Below are positions 32,019-41,927 of a stretch of 64,000 bases of DNA, piece after piece. The position numbers and the translations under genes were made by a program. The notes below the pieces were generated by a model that saw only the letters and a program-made list of their open reading frames with translations, was not told the DNA's origin and ran no database searches. This DNA is from Mycolicibacterium sp. TY81 (GTDB lineage Bacteria > Actinomycetota > Actinomycetes > Mycobacteriales > Mycobacteriaceae): contig NZ_AP023362.1 in NCBI RefSeq assembly GCF_018326285.1, forward strand, positions 3,100,001 through 3,164,000, read 5' to 3'. How positions within the stretch are numbered: the first letter of the stretch is position 1; every line of letters begins with the position of its first letter.

Positions 32019-32630
32019 TCAGTCGATCTCAGGAAGCGGCACTCCGACCACAAGCTCCGCATACTGGCGCATCAGCCGCAGCGCCGTCGGCCGGCTCAGG
32101 TCCGGATCGCGTGCGGCGATCCGGTAGCCGAAGTAGTCCTCCATCGACATCAAGGTCATGGCGATATCGCGCGCCGGGTGCAGCAACCGGAACACGCCGC
32201 TCTCCTGGCCGCCCGACAGCAGATCGGCGTACAGGCCGACCTGCCGGTGATAAATGCCCTGCACGTCGCTGCGCTGGTCAAGCTCGAAGCCGGCCGACAG
32301 CACGGCCCGCCAGATCGCACGCCACTCGGCGTCCTCGGGCCCGGTGGGCAGGCCGGCAGCCATCGTCATCACCAGCTGCTCGCGGGCGTCGGCCGATGAC
32401 CGCTGCAACTCAAGCCGCGCATCGTAGAACCGCACGTCGGAACGCAGCGCCAGCTCGGAGAGCAACTGCGTCATGTCCTTGAAGTAGTACCGCACCGCGT
32501 TGGTGGTGAGCCCCAGTTCCTCGGCGACGTCGGCCAGCTTGAGGGTGGCCAAGTCGTGTCGCTCGATCAGTGCGATCGCGGCGTCCATGATCTCGCGACG
32601 CCGCTCCTCCTGCTTGTTGGGCCGGGCCAT
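32019..32630 (-). CDS. TetR-family transcriptional regulator
   Basis: 203 residues from the ATG at 32630 (MARPNKQEERRREIMDAA); a longer frame exists but would run into the operator region. Helix-turn-helix: LKLADVAEELGLTTNAVRYYFKDM. The C-terminal ligand domain is helical with several Met/Tyr residues in the last third. Divergent from the P1 peptidase-permease operon, with a palindromic site (32684-32700) between them, so it very likely regulates that operon. Confidence 0.87.
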   Translation of the reverse strand: MARPNKQEERRREIMDAAIALIERHDLATLKLADVAEELGLTTNAVRYYFKDMTQLLSELALRSDVRFYDARLELQRSSADAREQLVMTMAAGLPTGPEDAEWRAIWRAVLSAGFELDQRSDVQGIYHRQVGLYADLLSGGQESGVFRLLHPARDIAMTLMSMEDYFGYRIAARDPDLSRPTALRLMRQYAELVVGVPLPEID

Positions 32631-32683
32631 GGCACCAATCTTGCCCGTTCTCTTGCGAGACGTGGCACGCGGGCGCATAGTTC

Positions 32684-32700
32684 TTTTCCAATCTGGAAAA
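32684..32700. promoter_or_regulatory. Palindromic TetR operator candidate
   Basis: TTTTCCA-ATC-TGGAAAA is a perfect inverted repeat with 7-bp arms and a 3-base centre, in an otherwise GC-rich gap between divergent genes. It ends 16 bases before the peptidase start at 32717 and begins 53 bases before the TetR start, well placed to block both promoters. Confidence 0.65.
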
Positions 32701-32716
32701 AAACTCGGGAGAAGCA

Positions 32717-33823
32717 ATGCGTGCCAGAGATCTCGGCGTGGTCATCGGGGAGCACCCCACTGGCCCGGCCAACGCCATCACCGACGTCGAGGGCGTGCGG
32801 GTCGGGCACACCACGCTGCAGGACGGCGGCGTCAACACCGGCGTCACGGTCGTCGTTCCGCATGACGGCATCTGGACCGAGCCGGTGTTCGCCGGTTCAC
32901 ACCGCCTCAACGGCAGCGGCGAACTCACCGGGCTGGAGTGGATCCGCGAATCCGGCGAGCTCACGAGCGCGATCGGACTGACCAACACCCACAGCGTCGG
33001 CGTCGTGCGCGACGAACTGGTGGCCGCCCAGGTCCGCGCCCGCGGCGCCGGCCTCTACTGGTCACTGCCAGTCGTGGGCGAAACATACGATGGACTCCTC
33101 AACGACATCAACGGCTTTCACGTCCGTCCCGAGCACGCCCGCCAAGCGCTCGAGGCGGCGTCCACGGCACCGCCCGCCGAGGGCAACGTGGGCGGCGGCA
33201 CCGGGATGATCTGTCACGGCTTCAAAGGTGGCATCGGTACCGCATCGCGCCGCACCGAGACAGCCGTCGGGCAGTACACCGTCGGCGTACTCGTCCAGGC
33301 CAATCACGGCCGGCGGGAACGACTCCGGATCAACGGCGTGCCGGTCGGCGAACTCATCGGACCCAGCCAGGTGCCGCTGCCGGACCTGCCCAAGCAGTAC
33401 GCCCCGGGATCGGGCTCGATCATCGTCATCATCGCCACCGATGCCCCGCTACTCCCCCATCAGTGCACCCGACTGGCGCAGCGCTCGGCGCTGGCGGTGG
33501 GCCGTCTCGGCGGCACCGGCGAGCAGTACAGCGGTGACCTGATGCTCGCATTCTCGACAGGTAACCGCGGCATCCCACCATATGCATGGGATGAGGACGC
33601 CTCCACCGCACACCCGGAAGTGGCCCTGCGGATGGTCGCACCGCAACTGATGACCCGGCTGTTCGACCTCACCATCGAGGCGACTGAGGAGGCGATCGTC
33701 AACGCGATGGTCGCCGCCACCACCCTGACCGGACACAACGGTTTCACTGCCCACGCCATCGACCACGATCTGCTGCGCCACGCGTTGGACCCCAATACCC
33801 CTGCACCCGAGGAGATTTCATGA
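32717..33823 (+). CDS. P1-family peptidase (DmpA-type aminopeptidase/amidase)
   Basis: 368 residues. N-terminal ITDVEGVRVGHTT, the central T-N-T-H-S-V-G and GNVGGGTGMICHGFKGGIGTASR, and P-G-S-G-S-I-I-V-I-I-A-T-D-A-P-L are hallmarks of the DmpA/BapA family. These Ntn-type enzymes cleave themselves before a Ser (here S234 after G233) to make the active alpha/beta form and release N-terminal D-, L- or beta-amino residues. The stop overlaps the permease start (ATGA at 33820), so hydrolysis and amino-acid transport are coupled. Cytoplasmic; no signal peptide. Confidence 0.88.
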   Translation: MRARDLGVVIGEHPTGPANAITDVEGVRVGHTTLQDGGVNTGVTVVVPHDGIWTEPVFAGSHRLNGSGELTGLEWIRESGELTSAIGLTNTHSVGVVRDELVAAQVRARGAGLYWSLPVVGETYDGLLNDINGFHVRPEHARQALEAASTAPPAEGNVGGGTGMICHGFKGGIGTASRRTETAVGQYTVGVLVQANHGRRERLRINGVPVGELIGPSQVPLPDLPKQYAPGSGSIIVIIATDAPLLPHQCTRLAQRSALAVGRLGGTGEQYSGDLMLAFSTGNRGIPPYAWDEDASTAHPEVALRMVAPQLMTRLFDLTIEATEEAIVNAMVAATTLTGHNGFTAHAIDHDLLRHALDPNTPAPEEIS

Positions 33824-35241
33824 CCACTGCATCGGCCGAGACGCAGGGGCGGCGGCTTTCCGGGCGCCTGGGCCCCGTCGGCATCGTCTTCATGGTGGTC
33901 GCGGCTGCCGCCCCGCTGACCGTGATCGGCGGCAACATGCCGTTGGCTATGGGCCTGGGCAACGGCGCCGGCGCCCCGGTGGGATTCGTGATCGCCGCCC
34001 TGGTGCTACTGGTCTTCAGCGTCGGCTTCGTGACCATGACGCCACACGTTCCCGAGGCCGGGGCGTTCTTCTCCTATGTGACCGTCGGCCTGGGCGAGCG
34101 CATGGGCAAGGGCATCGCGGTCGTCGCACTGATCGCCTACACCGCCATCCAGATCGGCATCTACGGCTACATCGGATGGGCGATCTCCGACACCGTCGCC
34201 CACTACCACGGCCCGGTAATCCCTTGGCCCGTCTACTCATTCATCGTGCCGGCAATCGTCGCAGTGCTCGGCTACCGGCACATCGAGCTGAGCGCCAAGG
34301 TCCTGGGCGTGGCGTTGGCCCTTGAGATCGGCATCGTCGTCGTGCTGGACGCGGTGATGGTCGCCAAACCCGGCCCGGCCGGTGTCACCTTCACCTCCTT
34401 CGCACCCGCCACCTTCACTCAGGGCACCATTGGCATCGCCATTCTGTTCGCCCTCACCGGGTTCATCGGGTTCGAGGCCACCGCCGTGTTCCGCGATGAA
34501 GCCCGTGATCCCGAGCAGACCATCCCGCGCGCCACCTACGCCGCGGTGATCATTATCGGCGCGTTCTACGCCATCACGGTGTGGGCGTTCGTGGTGGCCG
34601 TCGGTCCGGATCAGGTCGCGACTGTGGCGCGGAAAACCCTTGCCGGCGAGGGCAATATGCTGCTGGACACCACTGGCGACATGCTGGGCATCGTGGGCCG
34701 CGACATCGTCAACGTCCTCCTGCTGAGCAGCCTTTTCGCCTGCGTGCTGTCCTTCCACAACGTGATCGCGCGCTATCAGTTCGTGTTGGCCAGCAAGGGC
34801 CTGCTGCCCGCTCGGCTGGCCACGGTGCACGACGACCACGAATCACCGTCGTTCTCTTCGCTGGTGCAAACCGCCACCGCCGCAATGATTGTCGCCGTAC
34901 TGGCGATCCTCGGCATCGATCCGCTGGTCGGGGTGTTCGGCTCGATGGCCGGGGTCGCAACGGTCGGCATGGTCCTACTGATGCTGACCACTTCGGTGGC
35001 AGTGCTGGTGTTCTTCCTGCGTAACCGAGAGCTGGGGATGGACGGGTTGTGGACGACGCGCATCGCTCCGGCGTTGGCCGTGCTCGGTCTGCTGGGCAGC
35101 CTGTGGCTGGTGCTGTCGAACTTCACGCTCGTCACCGGTGGCAGCGCGACGCTCAGCACGGTTCTGGCCGCGATCCCGTTCCTCGGGCTCGTCGTCGGAT
35201 TTGCGGCCTGGCGTCCGTCGCGGGCGCTGTCGACCAACTAG
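33820..35241 (+). CDS. APC-superfamily amino-acid permease
   Basis: 473 residues with about 12 hydrophobic segments. TM1 has the conserved GxG-type break (VAAAAPLTVIGGNMPLAMGLGNGAG), and TM6 contains FALTGFIGFEATAVFRDEARDPEQTIPRA, the APC signature with FEA and an acidic E-x-P-x-R-x-I-P-like motif. Expected to import an amino acid or related amine by proton symport. Coupled to the P1 peptidase, it probably takes up the peptide, amide or amino acid that the peptidase handles. A hairpin at 35302-35332 lies downstream. Confidence 0.88.
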   Translation: MTTASAETQGRRLSGRLGPVGIVFMVVAAAAPLTVIGGNMPLAMGLGNGAGAPVGFVIAALVLLVFSVGFVTMTPHVPEAGAFFSYVTVGLGERMGKGIAVVALIAYTAIQIGIYGYIGWAISDTVAHYHGPVIPWPVYSFIVPAIVAVLGYRHIELSAKVLGVALALEIGIVVVLDAVMVAKPGPAGVTFTSFAPATFTQGTIGIAILFALTGFIGFEATAVFRDEARDPEQTIPRATYAAVIIIGAFYAITVWAFVVAVGPDQVATVARKTLAGEGNMLLDTTGDMLGIVGRDIVNVLLLSSLFACVLSFHNVIARYQFVLASKGLLPARLATVHDDHESPSFSSLVQTATAAMIVAVLAILGIDPLVGVFGSMAGVATVGMVLLMLTTSVAVLVFFLRNRELGMDGLWTTRIAPALAVLGLLGSLWLVLSNFTLVTGGSATLSTVLAAIPFLGLVVGFAAWRPSRALSTN

Positions 35242-35301
35242 GCGGCAGCACCGCTCGGCATCACCAAGGCACCCGGATCGAGCCGATCACGCCGACGGCG
35301 C

Positions 35302-35332
35302 ACGGTCCGGACCCCGGCCACCGCCGGACCGT
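35302..35332. terminator. Hairpin between convergent permease and glucanase genes
   Basis: A 9-bp perfect stem, ACGGTCCGG (35302-35310) with CCGGACCGT (35324-35332), and a 13-base loop, located between the permease stop at 35241 and the glucanase stop at 35336. It can serve both directions. Confidence 0.5.
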
Positions 35333-35335
35333 TGA

Positions 35336-36220
35336 TCAGAAGACGCGGATCCAGTCGATCAGCATCTCGGCGGGGTAATTGCCGCCGGCAGGCTCGCGAC
35401 CGCCGGACCCACCGATGGCCAGGTTGAACACCGGGGCCAAGGTGTACCCCGGATCGTTGAAGGGCCAGTCGTCCAACGAATTGGCCGGCACCGCGAAGAA
35501 CGGCTCTTGCCCCGGCGCGTAGTCCTTCCAGAAGTACATTCCGGTCGGCTGCCAGGTCATCCGCCAGGTATGCCACCCGCTGTCGATCGGATGCGGGTCG
35601 GTGGCGAACGACGTGCCGTCCAACCGGGCGTGCACCGTCGTCCCCGATGGCCAGTCCCGGTTGCCGTACCACTCGACCAGGTCGACCTCGCCGCCGCGGA
35701 CCGGATCGTCATTGAGCAGCCAGAAGGCCGGCCAGGCGCCGTCCGTGAGGCAGTTCAGTTTGATCCGCGCCTCCCAGGTGGTGCCGACCCCGCCGCGCCA
35801 GTTGCCGACGACCTTGGCGCTCGCGTAACGCTCCCGGATGTTCGCGCCGGGACCACGGGTGGCCCGGATGACGAGGTTGCCCTTGCCGTCCTGGAACACG
35901 TGCTCCTGATCGGTCACGTACCGGCCCATGTTGTACGGCTGGTCCCATTCGACGGGGTTTCGGATGACCTCGCGCTCAGGCACGATGAACCACCACGCCG
36001 GGTCCGGCGGGGCACCCGCGGGGCCGTTGAATTCGTCTCGGAACAGCATTGCCGGGCCTGCCGATGAGCCGGCAGGCGCAGCAGGCGCGGGCCCCGGGCC
36101 AGTCCCCGGACCTGGGGCAACGGGCAACGGGTCGGCGTCAGCCCTCGGGGATCCCAGCACGGTGGTAACCGCGCCGAGGCCAACCATCATCATGATCTTG
36201 CGACGATCCATATCCGGCAC
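35336..36220 (-). CDS. Secreted GH16 beta-1,3-glucanase, Rv0315-like
   Basis: 294 residues, the same length as M. tuberculosis Rv0315. The N-terminus has a twin-arginine type signal (MDRRKIMMMVGLGAV) ending in ADAD, then a Pro/Ala/Gly-rich linker (residues 32-55) and a GH16 jelly-roll. The catalytic E-x-D-x-x-E is E178-V-D180-L-V-E183 in GGEVDLVEWYG. Late strands TWQPTGMYFWKDY and LAIGGSGG match the family. It should cleave beta-1,3-glucan outside the cell. Three Met residues within the first 11 leave a few-residue start ambiguity. Confidence 0.9.
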   Translation of the reverse strand: MPDMDRRKIMMMVGLGAVTTVLGSPRADADPLPVAPGPGTGPGPAPAAPAGSSAGPAMLFRDEFNGPAGAPPDPAWWFIVPEREVIRNPVEWDQPYNMGRYVTDQEHVFQDGKGNLVIRATRGPGANIRERYASAKVVGNWRGGVGTTWEARIKLNCLTDGAWPAFWLLNDDPVRGGEVDLVEWYGNRDWPSGTTVHARLDGTSFATDPHPIDSGWHTWRMTWQPTGMYFWKDYAPGQEPFFAVPANSLDDWPFNDPGYTLAPVFNLAIGGSGGREPAGGNYPAEMLIDWIRVF

Positions 36221-36441
36221 ACCAGCAATCGTAGGCGACGCACCGTCGCGACACGGCTAACCAAGTAGCCTGATTGCGGAAGTGTTCGCGCTCGTCGCCG
36301 TGGCGGATGTCCAACGGCCATTCGCTCGCGCCGGCCCGAGGACACGCGGATGACGAGGTTCAGAACCGCACTCGGCAACACCGCGATCAGGTCCCATGCT
36401 GATTCAAAGGCGCTGGCGCCCAAGAGCTTCCGGCGAGACCG

Positions 36442-37050
36442 TCAAGCCCCGCTGATCACTCCATGCGTGACAATCGTCGCCGTCTCGTCGACCCACAGCT
36501 CGTCGAGTTCACTCTCGGGGTGCAACAACATCCGCAGCATCGTTGCGCCACCGATGATCTCGATGAGCCGTTCGGGCTTGACGTCGGCCTGGACCTCGCC
36601 GCGTTCGATGCCATGCTCGAGGCGCACCCGCACCACGTCGAACAGCCCGTGGAAGCGTGCGACGACCCGCGCGTTGAGCTCCTCGTCGGCGCTCATGTCC
36701 GCCATGAGTCCCGGAAGCGCAGCCCGCACGGCCGGGCTGGTGAACACGTCGCGCGCTGCGGCGATCATGGCGCGGATGTCGCCGACGATGTCCCCTTCCG
36801 GGGTCGACAGCGCGGTCGGCGTCGTGGGGAACGCCGCTTCATGCACCAACTCGGCCTTGCTCGACCAGCGGCGGTACAGCGCCGTCTTCGTCGTTCCCGC
36901 ACGTTCGGCGATGGCCGCCATCGTCAGATTGGCGTAGCCGACTTCGGGCAGCAGTTCGGCGGCAGCGGTCAACACCGCGGCGTCGATCCGGGGATCGCGT
37001 GGCCGACCGGCGCCAGAGGGCTTGTCAACCGCTTGCAGGTCTGATTTCAT
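36442..37050 (-). CDS. TetR-family transcriptional regulator
   Basis: 202 residues if started at the ATG at 37050; an upstream GTG/ATG pair at 37062 would put the start inside a palindromic element, so the shorter form is preferred. HTH: LTMAAIAERAGTTKTALYRRWSSKAELV. Preceded by the G-R-P-R-D-P-R arm common in mycobacterial TetR proteins. The C-terminal domain ends with a conserved TMLRMLLHPE stretch. Divergent from the phosphotransferase-like operon at 37095. Confidence 0.85.
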   Translation of the reverse strand: MKSDLQAVDKPSGAGRPRDPRIDAAVLTAAAELLPEVGYANLTMAAIAERAGTTKTALYRRWSSKAELVHEAAFPTTPTALSTPEGDIVGDIRAMIAAARDVFTSPAVRAALPGLMADMSADEELNARVVARFHGLFDVVRVRLEHGIERGEVQADVKPERLIEIIGGATMLRMLLHPESELDELWVDETATIVTHGVISGA

Positions 37051-37052
37051 AA

Positions 37053-38251
<1,199 letters not shown>

Positions 38252-38252
<1 letters not shown>

Positions 38253-39367
38253 TGCTCGGCCCCATGGACGAATACCCGATCCACCAGGTCCCGCAGCCCA
38301 TCGCGTGGCCCGGGTCCAGCGACCGGAACTTCTACGACCGCTGCTACTTCAACGCCCACGACCGCACCGGCGACATCTTCGTCATCACCGGCATGGGCTA
38401 CTACCCCAACCTCGGGGTGAAGGACGCCTACTTCCTGGTCCGCCGCGGTGATACCCAGACCGCCGTGCACCTGTCCGACGCCATCGACCAGGACCGCCTG
38501 AATCAGCACGTCGTCGGCTACCGCATCGAGGTCACCGACCCACTGCACCAGGTGCGCATCGTGCTCGACGAGACCGAGGGCATCGCCGCTGACCTGACAT
38601 GGAACGGCCTGTTCGACGTCGTGCAGGAGCAGCCGCACATCATGCGCCAGGGCAACCGCGTCACACTGAACGCGCAGCGCTTCGCGCAATTGGGTTCCTG
38701 GAGCGGCACCCTCGCCATCGACGGCGAGGACATCGAGGTCAGCCCGGACACGTGGATCGGTTCGCGTGACCGGTCCTGGGGCATCCGTCCCGTCGGTGAG
38801 GCCGAGCCCGCCGGCCGGCCGGCAGACCCGCCTTTCGAGGGCATGTGGTGGCTGTACGTACCGCTGGCGTTCGAGGAATTCTCGCTCGTGATGATCATCC
38901 AAGAGGCCCCCGACGGCTTCCGGTCACTCAACGACTGCAGTCGTGTCTGGAAGGACGGCCGCGTCGAGCAGCTCGGCTGGCCGCGCGTGAAGATCCACTA
39001 CGTCTCCGGTACCCGCATTCCCACCGGGGCCACCATCGAGGCGACGGCGCTGGACGGCACGCCCGTCCGCTTCGACGTGGAATCCAAGCTGCCCGTGCCA
39101 ATCCACGTGGGCGGCGGCTACGGCGGTGACGCCGACTGGCTGCACGGCACGTGGAAGGGCGAGACGTTCACCGAGCGCCTCACCTACGACATGACCGATC
39201 CGGCGATCATCGCTCGCTCCGGCTTCGGCGTCATCGACCACGTCGGCCGTGCGGTGTGCCATGAGGGCAACAAGCCGCCGGCCGAAGGCTGGGGCCTGTT
39301 CGAGCACGGCGCGCTCGGTCGCCACGATCCGTCGGGCTTCCCGGACTGGCTGACGATGGCCCCCTAG
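38252..39367 (+). CDS. Conserved hypothetical, lipocalin/AttH-like beta-barrel protein
   Basis: 371 residues; the ATG at 38252 overlaps the kinase-like stop. It has no signal peptide and is built largely of beta strands with Trp-rich turns (IGSRDRSWGIRPVG, GMWWLYVPLAFEEFSLVMI, DWLHGTWKGETFTERLTYD). The S-R-D-R-S-W-G-x-R motif and the two-part architecture resemble the AttH/CrtC-type calycin-like proteins often encoded beside phosphotransferase genes in mycobacteria. The two products probably act on the same lipid-like or terpenoid substrate; this is inferred from coupling. Confidence 0.62.
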
Positions 39368-39368
39368 T

Positions 39369-39427
39369 TTTGCTCTTCAGGAGCAAACAGGAATGTTCCC
39401 CGATACAACGGCGTATCGGGGAACATT
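39369..39427. terminator. Tandem terminator hairpins
   Basis: Two perfect hairpins follow the stop at 39367. The first is TTTGCTC/GAGCAAA (39369-39375, 39381-39387) with loop TTCAG. The second has a 15-bp stem (39392-39406 with 39413-39427, arm AATGTTCCCCGATAC), a 6-base loop AACGGC and a trailing TTGTCTTT. The second also serves the convergent gene ending at 39442. This is the strongest terminator in the window. Confidence 0.85.
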
Positions 39428-39441
39428 TGTCTTTGGTGGCG

Positions 39442-39816
39442 CTAGCCGGCCCACCACAGCGATGCAGCGAGCAGAACTTCGGCAAAGCCGTAGAACCAAT
39501 TGGGGTAGAACGGTGTTCGGTCACCGGCGACCGCGGACACGATGCGCCCGAATGCCATCCCGAGCAACGCCACGCTCACGGTGACCACGATGCCGGTACG
39601 GACCTGCTCGGGAGCTGCGATGGCGTATCCGAGGATCGCCGCGATGGCCAACCCGAAACCGCCGTAGACCGCCCGTACCTCTGCCCGAGATGCGGGGCCG
39701 CCCAATGTGATTCCGAAGGGCCGCAACATCTCCGCGGGGGCGGTCAGGGCCCGCAGGCCCATGCCCGCAAAGAACACCGCGTTGACGCCGACGACGACGT
39801 TCGACGCCACTGACAC
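39442..39816 (-). CDS. DUF4345-like integral membrane protein
   Basis: 124 residues starting at the GTG at 39816, which has GGGAGG five bases upstream; the frame opens further upstream without a ribosome-binding site. About four transmembrane segments: VVVGVNAVFFAGMGLRALT, VYGGFGLAIAAILGYAI, GIVVTVSVALLGMAFGRIV and YGFAEVLLAASLWWAG. The EVRAVYGGFGLA and AFGRIVSAVAGD motifs are those of the DUF4345 family of small membrane proteins, function unknown. Confidence 0.75.
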   Translation of the reverse strand: MSVASNVVVGVNAVFFAGMGLRALTAPAEMLRPFGITLGGPASRAEVRAVYGGFGLAIAAILGYAIAAPEQVRTGIVVTVSVALLGMAFGRIVSAVAGDRTPFYPNWFYGFAEVLLAASLWWAG

Positions 39817-39887
39817 CGTTACCTCCCGACGACGACGGACCGGCAATCAGCATGACGTATGTGGGTCATGTCGTCACGCGCAACGAC

Positions 39888-40070
39888 TCAGAGTCGCCAC
39901 ATTTCGCGCTCGGTGGCGGCCTGCTCGAATGCCTTGTGACGGAAAGTCTCCGGCTGGCGGACTTTCGCAGCGAGATGCAACCGGGTCACGAACGCGGTGG
40001 TCTTGTCCGACCACCAGTGCATCGCGGCCGCGGCGGGGTGGAAGCCAACTGACGCAGAGTTTGTGGCCAT
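39888..40070 (-). CDS. 60-residue hypothetical protein
   Basis: The ATG at 40068-40070 has GAAGGGA at good spacing, giving MATNSASVGFHPAAAAMHWW and a basic, helical C-terminal half ending ATEREMWRL. There is no membrane segment or recognisable motif. It lies in the 394-base gap between the DUF4345 gene and the thiolase-like gene; the ribosome-binding site is the main reason to call it. The rest of the gap (40071-40210) holds nothing I can support. Confidence 0.45.
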   Translation of the reverse strand: MATNSASVGFHPAAAAMHWWSDKTTAFVTRLHLAAKVRQPETFRHKAFEQAATEREMWRL

Positions 40071-40210
40071 CGCGGTGTCCCTTCACGAACTCCGACAATG
40101 CTTTTGGGATCGCACAACCTCGGCGACGGGCACCGTCGGCACTAGTGCATCGGTTCAGCGACGGAGGTACCCGATCTATTCCCCGCGGCAGGCCGTTGTT
40201 CGCTGTCGGC

Positions 40211-41683
40211 TTACTCCAGCCCGGCGGTGCCGTCCGCGCCAACGGTGACCTTGGCACCCGCGAGGTCGTCGCGGATGCTGGCCTCGGCCTGCGACGGGTC
40301 GGTGATCACGGCGAGGGCCCGGCTGCCGCTGGGTGTCCGGACAGCCACGAAGACCTTTTCGGGAACGCCCTCGCGGGTGACCGGCGTGGTCCAGGTTTCC
40401 ACGGTGCCGGTTCCGGACCATTCATCCTCGGCCACCACGGTCGGTTCGGCGTCGACCTCGGATTGCACATCTTCCCAACGGAATTCACGTGCCGGCGGCT
40501 CGGTGCTGTAGACGCCGAAACTGTGCTTGGTCAGGTAACCACCATTGGCGGTGATGAGCCCGATCTGGCCAGGATTGGCCACCAGCCGCTCCGCCATGGC
40601 GGCGATCGAATGCGACACATAGTTGTTCCACGGCCCACCGGCGAAGGTCAGGCCACCGGTCACGGTCAACGGACGCGCCGGATCATCGAGGGCCAGTCCC
40701 AATTCACGGGCGGCGACCTGCACCGCCGACGGGAAGCACGAATACACGTCGACCGCATCGATGTCATCGATGCCGAGCCCGGTGAGCTCCAGCACCCGAC
40801 GGCCCGCGATGCGGATCGCCGCCGACCCGGAGAAGCTCGCCCGCTCCCCGATCAGATAGGTGTCGTGGGCGTCGGTGCCGGCGTGTGGGAAAACCCACCG
40901 GTCCCTGGGAATCTGCAATTCTTCGGCCTTGCCCACCGAAGTCAGGATCAGGGCCGCACCCTGGTCGACCATGTTGTTGGAGTTCATCAGCTTGGTGTAC
41001 GGCCAGCTGATCATCCGGTTGTCCGGACCGGGCTGCCAGATCTGCTCGGCAGACACCGCGTCCCGACTCCAGGCGTGCGGATTGCCTTCTGCCACTTGAC
41101 TGAACCGGGCCCACAGCTCGCCGATCCGGCGACGATGCTCCTCGATGCCCTCCCCCGTCGCGATCCGCAACGCCTGCTCGAACATCGGGTACACGTGCGA
41201 CGGCGCCACCAGCCCGATCCGCAGTTCTGCGGGCCCGGCCATGGTGAATTCGGGGTCACTGGGTGCGAGTGGCACCGACTCGTCCTGCTCGGTGCCGGTG
41301 AGTCGTTCGCCGCGCGCCTTCAACCGTGTTCGGGTACGCCAGGTTTCCCCGCCGGCGATCAGCACCACGTCGTTGCGGCCCCGCTCAATGTCCAGGCACG
41401 CCTGGTTCACCAGCGACTGCGGCACGTTGCCACCGATCGGGGTGTACCGGGTGACGGCGTCGGCCGCACCGATGCGCTGCGCCAGCAGTAAGCCGGGGTC
41501 CCGGTACCGCACCGACAGCAGGTTGACGATCCGGACGGCGTCGACCGCCTCGAGGACGCGCGCGTTAGCGGCGGCCCGGGCCGCGGCCTCCATCAGGTCG
41601 ACAGGCTCGCCGGCCGGGTTCTCGTCGTACTGGTTGACCTGGCCGTAGCCGACGAGCACCGGGGTTCTGGGATCAAGTGACAC
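40211..41683 (-). CDS. Thiolase-like (SCP2/acetyl-CoA acetyltransferase-type) protein lacking nucleophilic Cys
   Basis: 490 residues from a GTG at 41683 with GAGGAAACG upstream. The fold is thiolase-like: TPVLVGYGQVNQY, GRNDVVLIAGGETW, and C-terminal VDVYSCFPSAVQVAARELG, TFAGGPWNNYVSHSIAAM and ITANGGYLTKHSFGVYST. Counting back from the AGG strand, the position of the acyl-accepting Cys is occupied by GGN; the only nearby Cys (NQAC) is about ten residues later. It has a ~100-residue C-terminal extension. The length and neighbours recall M. tuberculosis Rv1867. It may catalyse a retro-aldol or other non-thiolytic cleavage. Divergent from the acyl-CoA dehydrogenase pair. Confidence 0.8.
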   Translation of the reverse strand: MSLDPRTPVLVGYGQVNQYDENPAGEPVDLMEAAARAAANARVLEAVDAVRIVNLLSVRYRDPGLLLAQRIGAADAVTRYTPIGGNVPQSLVNQACLDIERGRNDVVLIAGGETWRTRTRLKARGERLTGTEQDESVPLAPSDPEFTMAGPAELRIGLVAPSHVYPMFEQALRIATGEGIEEHRRRIGELWARFSQVAEGNPHAWSRDAVSAEQIWQPGPDNRMISWPYTKLMNSNNMVDQGAALILTSVGKAEELQIPRDRWVFPHAGTDAHDTYLIGERASFSGSAAIRIAGRRVLELTGLGIDDIDAVDVYSCFPSAVQVAARELGLALDDPARPLTVTGGLTFAGGPWNNYVSHSIAAMAERLVANPGQIGLITANGGYLTKHSFGVYSTEPPAREFRWEDVQSEVDAEPTVVAEDEWSGTGTVETWTTPVTREGVPEKVFVAVRTPSGSRALAVITDPSQAEASIRDDLAGAKVTVGADGTAGLE

Positions 41684-41927
41684 TGACGTTTCCTCTTCTG
41701 GCGCCGGACCTGCTCCGGAATACCTCCACCTTGGCGGCATGCGGGCGGCACTGTAAACGACCAGCGCGGAAATCCGCACATGAGCGTTCGCGACATCTGC
41801 CCGCCCTCAAGACTCGCAGATGTCGCATGAGGAAACGTATAGGTGTCGCACAATGCGATTTACAGGCGGGCGCCGACAGCATTGCATGGAGCCGAGACGG
41901 TGCATGGACCTGCAGAAGGGTGAACAC

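Noticed and set aside
36190..36423. 77-codon minus-strand frame upstream of the glucanase gene
   Set aside because: No ribosome-binding site, shadow-like basic tail and overlap with the glucanase start; not supportable as a gene.
39707..41491. 594-codon plus-strand open frame across the thiolase-like gene
   Set aside because: Antisense to a gene with clear fold motifs and composition unlike a protein.
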